Below, one piece after another: positions 6,964-14,236 of a stretch of DNA of 14,258 nucleotides. The stretch's first letter is position 1, and each line of letters begins with the position of its first letter. A program made the position numbers and the translations under genes. Below the pieces are notes generated by a model, which worked only from the letters and a program-made list of their open reading frames with translations, did not search any database and was not told the origin of the DNA. Source of the stretch: Prevotellaceae bacterium UBA1075 (GTDB taxonomy: Bacteria > Bacteroidota > Bacteroidia > Bacteroidales > Bacteroidaceae); assembly GCA_002316015.1 (NCBI GenBank), contig DCCS01000017.1:55162-69419 (forward strand), written 5' to 3'.

Positions 6964-8162
6964 GTCTCGTCTGGAAGTTATTGCGCCGCCACATCAGCCC
7001 CTTGCAACTGGGTGGATTCTTTGCAGCCAATCTGCTGGGTATGCTTATTCTCTTGCTGGGGCTGCAGTTCTATGTGGATGTGCGGCCGCTGCTGGGCGGG
7101 CAGGACGGCATACTCGGGAGCGACTATCTGATTGTGAGCAAGCATGTGTCGGCGGCCTCTGCCCTGGACGGGGGCGAGGGGCAGGTGTTCACCCCCCAGG
7201 AACTGGACGACCTGCGCGGCCAGCCCTTCTGCAAGTCGCTGGGAGCCTTCACCGCCAGCCGTTATGCCGTGAAGTGCCGCATGGGCATCGACGGTGTGGC
7301 GGGGTTCAGTACGGACATGTTCTTTGAGAGCGTGCCAGACAGATATGTTGACACACACCTGGGCCAGTGGTCGTTTGACCCGCAGCATCCCCGCGTGCCC
7401 ATCGTTCTGCCGCGCTCTTATCTGGCTATCTACAATTTCGGCTTCGCGCAGAGCCAGAGCCTGCCCCGGATTTCCGAGGGCGTGGCGGGCATGATAGACA
7501 TGACGGTCACGCTTTCGGGCAACGGGCTGACCGAGGATTATCCCGCCAGGGTAGTGGGTTTCAGTTCCCGGCTCAACACCATTCTGGTACCGCAGGACTT
7601 CATACACTGGAGCAACGCGCGCTATGCCCCCGACACCGCCGACAAGCCCACACGCCTCGTCGTGGAGGTGGGCAACCCTGCCGACGACGCCATCCCCGCC
7701 TACATGAGCCGGCATGGCTACGAGCTCGCGGAGGACAAGCAGGAGAGCGGACGCACGACCTACTTCCTCAAGGTGGCCACCGGGGTGGTCATGGGAGTGG
7801 GCTTGCTCATATGCGCGCTCTCGCTCTATATCCTCATGCTCAGCATCTATCTGCTCGTGCAGAAGAACACCGAGAAACTCCGCAATCTCATGCTCATCGG
7901 CTACAGCCCGTCATCGGTGGCCCGCCCATACCAGTATCTCACGCTGGCCGTCAACCTGGCCGTGCTGCTGATAGCCCTGCTGCTGCTCACGCTGCTGCGC
8001 CGCGCCTATATGGAGCGCCTCTGGCTCATGTTCCCCACCATGCGTGACGCGGGCATGGGACTGGCCCTGGCGGCAGGCGCGGCACTCCTGCTGGTGGTGG
8101 GCGCGCTCAATGTGATGGCTGTGCGCAGGCGCGTGATGGCCATCTGGAAGCACAGGGTGTAG
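6960..8162 (+). CDS. ABC transporter permease, FtsX/MacB-like
   Basis: A 400-residue integral membrane protein with the FtsX/MacB layout. One helix lies near the N-terminus (about 17-37, LGGFFAANLLGMLILLLG). A large extracytoplasmic domain spans roughly 40-270. Three helices follow at about 273-297, 324-350 and 364-388. A charged loop after the second helix (QKNTEKLRNLMLIGYSPSSVARP) matches the position of the FtsX-domain coupling segment that touches the ATPase. The gene begins in the ATGA overlap with the ATPase gene, so the two almost certainly form one transporter. Members of this class move lipoproteins (LolCDE), toxins (MacB) or transmit force to cell-wall hydrolases (FtsEX); the sequence does not say which applies. 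The periplasmic domain has no motif I recognise. The stop is followed immediately by a stem-loop. Confidence 0.83.
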   Translation: MSLVWKLLRRHISPLQLGGFFAANLLGMLILLLGLQFYVDVRPLLGGQDGILGSDYLIVSKHVSAASALDGGEGQVFTPQELDDLRGQPFCKSLGAFTASRYAVKCRMGIDGVAGFSTDMFFESVPDRYVDTHLGQWSFDPQHPRVPIVLPRSYLAIYNFGFAQSQSLPRISEGVAGMIDMTVTLSGNGLTEDYPARVVGFSSRLNTILVPQDFIHWSNARYAPDTADKPTRLVVEVGNPADDAIPAYMSRHGYELAEDKQESGRTTYFLKVATGVVMGVGLLICALSLYILMLSIYLLVQKNTEKLRNLMLIGYSPSSVARPYQYLTLAVNLAVLLIALLLLTLLRRAYMERLWLMFPTMRDAGMGLALAAGAALLLVVGALNVMAVRRRVMAIWKHRV

Positions 8163-8163
8163 G

Positions 8164-8186
8164 GCGTGTGCGGCAACCGCACGCGC
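8164..8186 (+). other. Stem-loop between the permease and fusion kinase genes
   Basis: GCGTGTGCGG (8164-8173) pairs with CCGCACGCGC (8177-8186) around the 3-nt loop CAA. This makes a 10-bp stem with one G-T wobble, starting 1 bp after the permease stop codon. No T-run follows, so it is not a classic intrinsic terminator. It could attenuate, stabilise the upstream mRNA end, or separate expression of the ABC trio from the fusion gene. No -7 consensus box was found in the remaining gap up to 8232. Confidence 0.5.
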
Positions 8187-8232
8187 GGCATGGGCTTCCG
8201 GCGCAAGGGAACAGCACAGAAAGAACACACGA

Positions 8233-10488
8233 ATGGAACAACTGATACAACTATACAGGGAGTACGCAGGCGAGGACGCGCAGTCCTGCACGCCGCTTCA
8301 GGGCGCGGGGAGCAACCGCAAGTATTACCGCCTGCTGGGCAGGGCGGGCAAGAGCGTGGTGGGGGTCGTGGGCACGAGCCGCGACGAGAACCATGCCTTC
8401 TGCTACCTCGCGCGGCACTTCTGCCTGTGCCGCTTGCCCGTGCCCAAGGTGCTGGCGGCCAGTGGCGACGGGCTGCGCTACCTGCAGACTGACCTGGGCG
8501 ACCTCACCCTGTTCCAGGCCCTGGAGGGTGGACGCATGGCCCACGGACGCTACAACCAGCATGAGCGTGAGCTCCTGAGGCGCACCATGGCGCTCCTGCC
8601 CTCCATACAGATACGCGGGGCCAGGGGGCTTGACTTCACCCAGTGCTATCCGCAGGAGGAACTCGACACCACAAGCGTGCTCTTTGACCTCAACTATTTC
8701 AAGTATTGCTTCCTCAAGGCTACGGGGCTTGACTTTCACGAGTTGAAGCTCGAAGCCTCGTTCCAGCTGCTTGCCAAGGATATCGTGGCGCTTCCGGGAG
8801 CAGCCTTCATGTACCGGGACTTCCAGGCGCGCAACGTCATGCTGGACGCTGGAGGAAACCCCTACTTCATCGACTTCCAGGGAGGCAGGCGCGGCCCCGT
8901 GCAATATGACGTCGCCAGTTTCCTCTGGCAAGCCTCGGCCAACTATCCCGACCCGCTCCGGCAGGAACTCATCTCTGTCTATCTGGAGCACCTCAAGCTT
9001 TATGTGGAGGTCAACGAACAGGATTTCCACCGTGGCTTGCGGATCTGCCTGCTGTTCCGCCTGCTCCAGGTGTTGGGCGCCTACGGCTTTCGCGGCTACT
9101 TCGAGCGCAAGAGCCACTTCCTCAACAGCATCCCCCCGGCCATGTGCAACATGCGGCAGTTGCTCAAGGACGGTGGCTGCCCGTATCCCTACCTGCACGA
9201 GGTGCTCACGCGCATGGTGGCATTGCCCCAATTCCAGCCGCAGGAGGAGAAGCCCCAGCCACGCGCCGATGGCTTCCGTACGGCTCCCTCCACTCCTTAC
9301 ACCGCCCATCCCCAGGACGGCCCGGCTACCTTCAGCAAGTATGACGGGCGCGGCCCCCTGGTGGTGAACGTGTGGAGCTTCTCCTATCGCAAGGGCATCC
9401 CGGCCGACCCCAGCGGAAATGGCGGCGGCTATGTGTTTGACTGCCGCAGCACCCACAACCCCGGACGGTACGAGCCGTACAAGAAACTCACGGGACTCGA
9501 TGAGCCTGTCATACGCTTTCTGGAGGACGACGGGGAGATCCTCACTTTCCTGGAGAGCGTCTATCGCCTGGCCGACGCCCATGTGCTGAGGTACATCCAG
9601 CGAGGTTTTACCAACCTGATGTTCTGCTTCGGCTGCACGGGTGGCCAGCACCGGAGTGTGTACAGCGCGCAGCACCTGGCCGAGCATGTCCACGGGAAGT
9701 TCGGCGTGGAGGTGCATGTGCACCATCGCGAGCAGGGCATCGGGCAGACGCTCAGCCCCGTGCGGGCCATGATATTCGCGGCGGGCCTGGGCACCAGGCT
9801 CAAGCCCATTACCGACCACATGCCCAAGGCTCTTGTGCCGGTGGCAGGCAAGCCGCTGCTGCAGCACCAGCTCGAGAGGCTGCGCGCCTTTGGCTGCCGT
9901 GATGTGGTAGTCAACGTACACCACTTTGCCGACATGATAGAGCGGTGGGTGGCCGACCATCCCATGGACATGGGCGTGCGCTTCTCCGACGAGCGTGGCG
10001 GGCTGCTTGACACGGGAGGCGGCATCAAGCACGCCGCGCCCCTGCTTGCCAGTGCCACCGACGGCTTCCTCATCCACAATGTGGACATCCTGAGCAATGT
10101 CGACTTGCGCCAGTTTGTGCAGGCCGCAGCGGCTCACGATGCCACTCTGCTTGTATCGGAGCGGGACACGCAGCGCTACCTGCTGTTTGACGGGGACATG
10201 AGGCTTGTGGGATGGACCAACATCGCCACGGGGCAGGTGCGCTCTCCCTATCCTGCCCTGGATGCCGCCAGGTGCCGCAAACTGGCTTTCGCCGGCATCC
10301 ACTACATGAAGCCCTCGCTCTTTGCCTATTTTGACGAGTTCCCGGTGAAGTTCAGCATCATCGACTTCTATCTGAAGGTGTGTGACCGCGTGCCTGTGTA
10401 TGGCTACGTGCAGCCGGGCTTGCAGATACTGGATGTGGGAAAGGCCGGCGCCCTGGAGCAGGCCGAGCGGTTCGCGAGGATGTTGTGA
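8233..10488 (+). CDS. Three-domain fusion: AmgK-like sugar kinase, RapZ C-terminal domain, MurU-like nucleotidyltransferase
   Basis: A 751-residue cytoplasmic protein with three recognisable parts. Residues 1 to about 335 are an aminoglycoside-phosphotransferase-fold kinase: GAGSNRKYYRL near residue 24 for the nucleotide loop, catalytic loop YRDFQARN with D196 and N201, and metal-binding IDFQ with D214. After a Pro-rich linker, residues about 374-500 match the RapZ C-terminal domain, with VWSFSYRKGIP, FDCRSTHNP, TGLDEPV and G467-CTGGQHRS475. Residues 513-751 are a nucleotidyltransferase: FAAGLGTRLKP (515-525), K532 in MPKALVPV, LDTGGGIKHA, and D618 in HNVDILSNVD. AmgK phosphorylates MurNAc/GlcNAc at C1 and MurU makes UDP-MurNAc from MurNAc-1-P, so salvage of cell-wall sugars is the best guess; the sugar is not proven. 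RapZ's N-terminal P-loop domain is absent. In related bacteria I recall the nucleotidyltransferase as a separate neighbouring gene. The gene is 70 bp after the ABC permease. Confidence 0.87.
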   Translation: MEQLIQLYREYAGEDAQSCTPLQGAGSNRKYYRLLGRAGKSVVGVVGTSRDENHAFCYLARHFCLCRLPVPKVLAASGDGLRYLQTDLGDLTLFQALEGGRMAHGRYNQHERELLRRTMALLPSIQIRGARGLDFTQCYPQEELDTTSVLFDLNYFKYCFLKATGLDFHELKLEASFQLLAKDIVALPGAAFMYRDFQARNVMLDAGGNPYFIDFQGGRRGPVQYDVASFLWQASANYPDPLRQELISVYLEHLKLYVEVNEQDFHRGLRICLLFRLLQVLGAYGFRGYFERKSHFLNSIPPAMCNMRQLLKDGGCPYPYLHEVLTRMVALPQFQPQEEKPQPRADGFRTAPSTPYTAHPQDGPATFSKYDGRGPLVVNVWSFSYRKGIPADPSGNGGGYVFDCRSTHNPGRYEPYKKLTGLDEPVIRFLEDDGEILTFLESVYRLADAHVLRYIQRGFTNLMFCFGCTGGQHRSVYSAQHLAEHVHGKFGVEVHVHHREQGIGQTLSPVRAMIFAAGLGTRLKPITDHMPKALVPVAGKPLLQHQLERLRAFGCRDVVVNVHHFADMIERWVADHPMDMGVRFSDERGGLLDTGGGIKHAAPLLASATDGFLIHNVDILSNVDLRQFVQAAAAHDATLLVSERDTQRYLLFDGDMRLVGWTNIATGQVRSPYPALDAARCRKLAFAGIHYMKPSLFAYFDEFPVKFSIIDFYLKVCDRVPVYGYVQPGLQILDVGKAGALEQAERFARML

Positions 10489-10500
10489 GGGCACACGGGA

Positions 10501-10517
10501 ATCCGTCCCGGACGGAT
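10501..10517. repeat. 17-bp near-perfect palindrome after the fusion gene
   Basis: ATCCGTCC and GGACGGAT flank a single central C, beginning 12 bp after the stop codon of the fusion gene. As RNA it would form at least 6 bp (ATCCGT/ACGGAT) with a CCCGG loop. No T-run follows. It may be an operator-like site, an mRNA 3'-end structure, or chance in GC-rich DNA. Confidence 0.4.
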
Positions 10518-10597
10518 GAGGCGGGCGCACGAATCCCTTGCCCATGTGCCCTGCGGGCGCGGGACATGCCCTCTGTGTTCGCCTGAAGGGACGGGAC

Positions 10598-10625
10598 TTC
10601 TCCTTGGTGGAGAATTATTCTGTTT
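10598..10625 (+). terminator. Weak candidate terminator ahead of mfd
   Basis: TTCTCC (10598-10603) and GGAGAA (10609-10614) form a 6-bp stem with the loop TTGGT, followed by the T-rich stretch TTATTCTGTTT. The shape fits a weak intrinsic terminator for the fusion gene, which would make mfd a separate unit. The stem is short and half AT, and the T stretch is interrupted. I found no exact TAnnTTTG promoter between here and mfd. Confidence 0.3.
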
Positions 10626-10649
10626 CCCCCGGCGCTCCCTCCGGGCCCT

Positions 10650-10669
10650 GGAGGTATCTTATGGAATAG
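10650..10669 (+). promoter_or_regulatory. Strong Shine-Dalgarno with two-codon upstream reading frame before mfd
   Basis: GGAGG (10650-10654) lies 6 nt before ATG 10661, which is followed by GAA and then the stop TAG (10667-10669). The mfd start ATG 10673 comes 3 nt later in the same frame. The Shine-Dalgarno sequence is thus ideally spaced for the two-codon frame, but 18 nt from the mfd start. Ribosomes could start at 10661, stop and restart at 10673. The alternative is that the GGAGG is incidental, because Bacteroidota initiation relies little on it. Confidence 0.4.
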
Positions 10670-10672
10670 AAA

Positions 10673-13600
10673 ATGGAAATACACAAACTACAGGAGATAT
10701 ACGGGCGGCATCCGCTTGTGCGCCGCCTTGCCCAGGTCTTGCAGCAGAAAAGCGCGCGCCACGTGTGCCTGAGCGGACTGCAGGGAAGTTCGGCCTCCCT
10801 CTTCTTCGCCTCGCTTGCCCTGCGCTCGCCGCAGGTGCTGGGTGTCCCCTTCCTGTTCGTCCTGGACGACAGCGAGGAGGCTGCCTATTTCTACCAAGAC
10901 CTCACGCAGATGCTGGGCGACACGCAGGTGCTCTATTTCCCGTCCAGTTACAGGCGCGCCGTCAAGTACGGGCAGCGCGACGCGGCCAACGTGGTGCTGC
11001 GCACCGAGGCGCTCAGCCGTCTGGGCAGCGGCACGCTCCCCCTCTTTGTGGTCACTTGCCCCCAGGCCCTGGCCGAACTGGTGGTTGACCGTGACACCCT
11101 CAAGGGGCACACGCTGGAGGTGGGCGCGGGGCAGACCCTGGACGTGGTGCAGGTGCAGAAGACCCTGCTCGACCTGGGCTTCTCCCGGACCGATTACGTC
11201 TATGAGCCTGGACAGTTCGCGGTCAGGGGCAGCCTCCTGGACGTGTACTCCTACTCGAGCGAGTACCCCTACCGCATTGACTTCTTTGGCGACGAGGTTG
11301 ACAGCATCCGCACCTTCGACGTGCAGGACCAGTTGAGCCTCAAGAGGCTGGACCATGTGAGCATTATCCCCGGCCCGGGCGGGGCGGACAGCTCGTTGAT
11401 GCAGTCTTTTCTCTCCTTCCTGCCAGAGGACACCCTGCTTGTCACGCGTGGCGCGGGGTATGTGGCCGACAGCGTGAGGCAGGTGTGGGCCGAGGGCTTC
11501 TCGGCCCAGGCCGTGGCCGTGCAGGAGGCAGAGAGGCCATCTGCCGAGGCAGCCGGGACGGGGAGTCCCGCAGAAGGGGAACCTGCGGAACGACCTCTCG
11601 TGAGGGAGCGTCTGCTGGTGAACCCCGACGCATTCCAGGAGCAACTGCAGAAGTTCCGCACCATCACGCTGACGGCCCAAGCGGGGCAGGCGGCCGATGT
11701 GACACTCGAGGCGCACACCATAGCCCAGCCCGTCTTCCACAAGAACTTCGACCTCCTCTTTGACTCCTTCCGCAAATACCAGGAACAGGACTACGACATC
11801 TATGTCCTCTCCGACAACGAGAGTCAGACCGACCGCCTGGAGAGCATCTTCCACGACCGCCAGACGGGGCTGCGCTTCACTCCCGTTGACCACACCCTGC
11901 ACGCGGGCTTCGTGGACACCGACCTGCGCCTGTGCTGCTTCACCGACCACCAGATATTCGAGCGCTTCCACCGGTACACCCTGCGCAGCGACCGCACCCG
12001 CAGCGGGCGGGTGGCTTTGACGCTAAAGGAACTGCAGCAGTTCCAGATAGGCGACTATGTGGTGCACATCGACCACGGCATAGGACGCTTTGGCGGGCTG
12101 CTCCGCATCCCCAACGGCGACTCCTGGCAGGAGGTCATCAAGATTATATATAAGAACGACGATGTGGTGTTTGTCTCCATCCACTCGCTCCACAAGGTGA
12201 GCAAGTATCGCGGCAAGGACGGGGAGCCGCCCCGCGTGAGCGCGCTCGGCACGGGCGCCTGGGAGCGGATGAAGGAACGCACGAAAGCCCACATCAAGGA
12301 CATCGCCCGCGACCTCATCAAGCTCTACAGCCGCCGCGAGCACGAGAAGGGCTTCTCCTACAGCCCCGACGGCTACATGCAGCACGAGCTCGAGGCCAGT
12401 TTCCTGTACGAGGACACGCCCGACCAGCAGAAGGCCACGCGGGAGGTGAAGGCCGACATGGAGCGCGCGCAGCCCATGGACCGCCTTGTGTGCGGCGATG
12501 TGGGCTTCGGCAAGACCGAGATAGCCGTGCGCGCGGCCTTCAAGGCGTGCTGCGACGGCAAGCAGGTGGCTGTGCTGGTGCCCACCACCATCCTGGCCTA
12601 CCAGCACTTCCGCACCTTCTCGTCGCGCCTAAAAGACCTGCCCGTGAGGGTGGAGTACCTCAGCCGCGCTCGCTCGGCGGCCGACACCAAGGCCGTGCTT
12701 GCCGACCTGAAGGCGGGCAAGGTGGACATCCTCATAGGCACGCACAAGCTGATAGGCAAGAGCGTGCACTTCCATGACCTGGGCCTGCTCGTCATCGACG
12801 AGGAGCAGAAGTTCGGGGTGAGCACCAAGGAGCGGCTGCGGCAGTTGAAGACCAATGTGGACACCCTCACCCTCACCGCCACGCCCATCCCGCGCACGCT
12901 CCAGTTCAGCCTCATGGGCGCGAGGGACTTGAGCGTCATACAGACCCCGCCCCCCAACCGCCGCCCGATACAGACCCAGGTGTGCGGCTTCAGTTCGGAG
13001 ACCATCGCCGAGGCCATCGGCTTCGAGATGAGCCGTGGGGGGCAGGTGCTCTTCATCACGCCGCGCATCAGCCAGCTTCCCGACCTGGAGGCAATGCTGC
13101 ACCGCTGTGTGCCCGATGCCCGTGTGGCTGTGGGGCATGGCAGAATGCCGAGCGACGAGCTGGAGAAGGTGATGCTCGACTTCGCCAATTACGACTATGA
13201 CGTGCTGCTCTCCACCACCATCGTGGAGAGCGGACTGGACATCCCCAATGCCAACACCATCATCATCAACGGGGCGCAGTGCTTCGGGCTGAGCGACCTG
13301 CACCAGATGCGCGGGCGCGTGGGACGCTCCTCGCGCAAGGCGTTCTGCTATCTGCTGGCACCGCCCCTGGGACTGCTGCCCGCCGACGCCAGGCGCAGGC
13401 TGCAGGCCATAGAGAACTTCTCGGCCCTGGGCAGCGGCATCCAGATAGCCATGCAAGACCTGGACATCCGTGGGGCCGGCAACCTGCTGGGGGCCGAGCA
13501 GAGCGGATTCATCGCCGACCTGGGCTACGAGGCTTACCAGAAGATACTGGCCCAGGCGGTGGGCGAAATCAAGCGCGAGGAACTGCAGGGCACCCCTGGG

Positions 13601-14104
13601 CTGGAGCACAAGCCTTCCCCCCAGGTGGCCGACGGCACCCTGTTTGTGGACGAGTGCGTGCTTGACAGCGACCTCCCCATGAGCTTCAGCGAGGACTATG
13701 TGCCCACCCCGGCCGAGCGCATGCTGCTCTACCGCGAACTGGACTCCATGCAGAGCGACCGCGAGGTGGAGTCCTTCTGCCAGCGCATGCGCGACCGTTT
13801 TGGCCCCATTCCGCCCGAGGGAGAGGAACTCATACGCGTGGTGGCACTGCGCCGGCTGGGCTGCTACTTCGGCGCCGAGCGCATCGTGCTCAAGAAGGGG
13901 CGCATGCGGCTGTATTTCCTGGGCGACAGTGACAGCCCCTTCTTTGCCAGCCGTGCCTTTGACCAGATAATCTCCTTTGCCACAGCCAATGTGCACCGTT
14001 GCCGCCTGCAGGAGCAGGGGGGCAGGCGCAGTCTTCTCGTCACAGATGTCGCTACCGTCGGGCAGGCCGTGGAACTGCTCACCCAGATAAGCCAATGTGG
14101 CTGA
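10673..14104 (+). CDS. mfd: Transcription-repair coupling factor Mfd
   Basis: A 1143-residue DNA translocase (E. coli Mfd has 1148) that removes stalled RNA polymerase at lesions and recruits UvrA. The N-terminal UvrB-homology region covers about residues 1-215, with the typical YVYEPGQFAVRGSLLDVYS and YRIDFFGDEVDSIRTFD. The RNA polymerase-interacting CarD-like domain starts near 455 (FQIGDYVVHIDHGIGRFGG). The helicase core has Walker A G608-DVGFGKT615, Walker B D709-E-E-Q712, TATPIPRTL near 736, TTIVESGLDIPNA, and GRVGRSSRKAF near 880. The TRCF C-terminal domain begins near 987 (FVDECVLDSDLP) and holds PAERMLLYRELD and RMRDRFGPIP. All motor motifs are intact. A low-complexity insert rich in Glu, Ala, Gly and Pro lies at about 285-310, between the UvrB-like part and the middle domains. 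ATG 10673 is chosen because the upstream in-frame ATG 10661 is cut off by TAG. Confidence 0.97.
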   Translation: MEIHKLQEIYGRHPLVRRLAQVLQQKSARHVCLSGLQGSSASLFFASLALRSPQVLGVPFLFVLDDSEEAAYFYQDLTQMLGDTQVLYFPSSYRRAVKYGQRDAANVVLRTEALSRLGSGTLPLFVVTCPQALAELVVDRDTLKGHTLEVGAGQTLDVVQVQKTLLDLGFSRTDYVYEPGQFAVRGSLLDVYSYSSEYPYRIDFFGDEVDSIRTFDVQDQLSLKRLDHVSIIPGPGGADSSLMQSFLSFLPEDTLLVTRGAGYVADSVRQVWAEGFSAQAVAVQEAERPSAEAAGTGSPAEGEPAERPLVRERLLVNPDAFQEQLQKFRTITLTAQAGQAADVTLEAHTIAQPVFHKNFDLLFDSFRKYQEQDYDIYVLSDNESQTDRLESIFHDRQTGLRFTPVDHTLHAGFVDTDLRLCCFTDHQIFERFHRYTLRSDRTRSGRVALTLKELQQFQIGDYVVHIDHGIGRFGGLLRIPNGDSWQEVIKIIYKNDDVVFVSIHSLHKVSKYRGKDGEPPRVSALGTGAWERMKERTKAHIKDIARDLIKLYSRREHEKGFSYSPDGYMQHELEASFLYEDTPDQQKATREVKADMERAQPMDRLVCGDVGFGKTEIAVRAAFKACCDGKQVAVLVPTTILAYQHFRTFSSRLKDLPVRVEYLSRARSAADTKAVLADLKAGKVDILIGTHKLIGKSVHFHDLGLLVIDEEQKFGVSTKERLRQLKTNVDTLTLTATPIPRTLQFSLMGARDLSVIQTPPPNRRPIQTQVCGFSSETIAEAIGFEMSRGGQVLFITPRISQLPDLEAMLHRCVPDARVAVGHGRMPSDELEKVMLDFANYDYDVLLSTTIVESGLDIPNANTIIINGAQCFGLSDLHQMRGRVGRSSRKAFCYLLAPPLGLLPADARRRLQAIENFSALGSGIQIAMQDLDIRGAGNLLGAEQSGFIADLGYEAYQKILAQAVGEIKREELQGTPGLEHKPSPQVADGTLFVDECVLDSDLPMSFSEDYVPTPAERMLLYRELDSMQSDREVESFCQRMRDRFGPIPPEGEELIRVVALRRLGCYFGAERIVLKKGRMRLYFLGDSDSPFFASRAFDQIISFATANVHRCRLQEQGGRRSLLVTDVATVGQAVELLTQISQCG

Positions 14105-14140
14105 CAGGGTGACGCGGCCAGGCAGGAGCACCACGCTATG

Positions 14141-14178
14141 CGCAGGGGTGGCAGGCAACTGCCGCCCCTGTGTGCTTT
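14141..14178 (+). terminator. Strong GCAA-loop hairpin downstream of mfd
   Basis: The 12-nt arms 14143-14154 and 14159-14170 pair around the tetraloop GCAA, a GNRA type, with a single G-T wobble. A further C-G and wobble pairs extend the base to 14141/14172. The hairpin starts 37 bp after the mfd stop. Only a short T-run (TTT at 14176-14178) follows. It is the best candidate in the window for ending the mfd transcript, though it could also act as a protective 3' structure. Confidence 0.55.
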
Positions 14179-14190
14179 CATAACCGCCAT

Positions 14191-14236
14191 GCCGCATCAT
14201 CCGTCCAGCCTTGGCTGGATGGTCAACGCATGCGGC
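14191..14236. other. Two-tier stem-loop at the right edge
   Basis: GCCGCAT (14191-14197) pairs perfectly with ATGCGGC (14230-14236). Inside it CCGTCCAGCC (14201-14210) pairs with GGCTGGATGG (14213-14222), with one G-T wobble, around a central TT. The two stems are separated by an asymmetric internal loop of 3 and 7 nt. It lies in the non-coding tail after mfd. It may be a second terminator element, the 3' end of a gene beyond the window, or a leader structure. No gene is seen from 14105 to the end. Confidence 0.4.

Noticed and set aside
8251..10545. 764-codon open frame on the minus strand across the fusion gene
   Set aside because: It mirrors the well-supported + strand gene. Long antisense frames are expected at high GC, and its translation is His/Gln/Val-rich without domain motifs.
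10516..11088. 190-codon + strand frame overlapping the mfd start
   Set aside because: Out of frame with mfd, which has strong family motifs from its first domain; the translation is Gly/Arg/Ala-rich with no motif.
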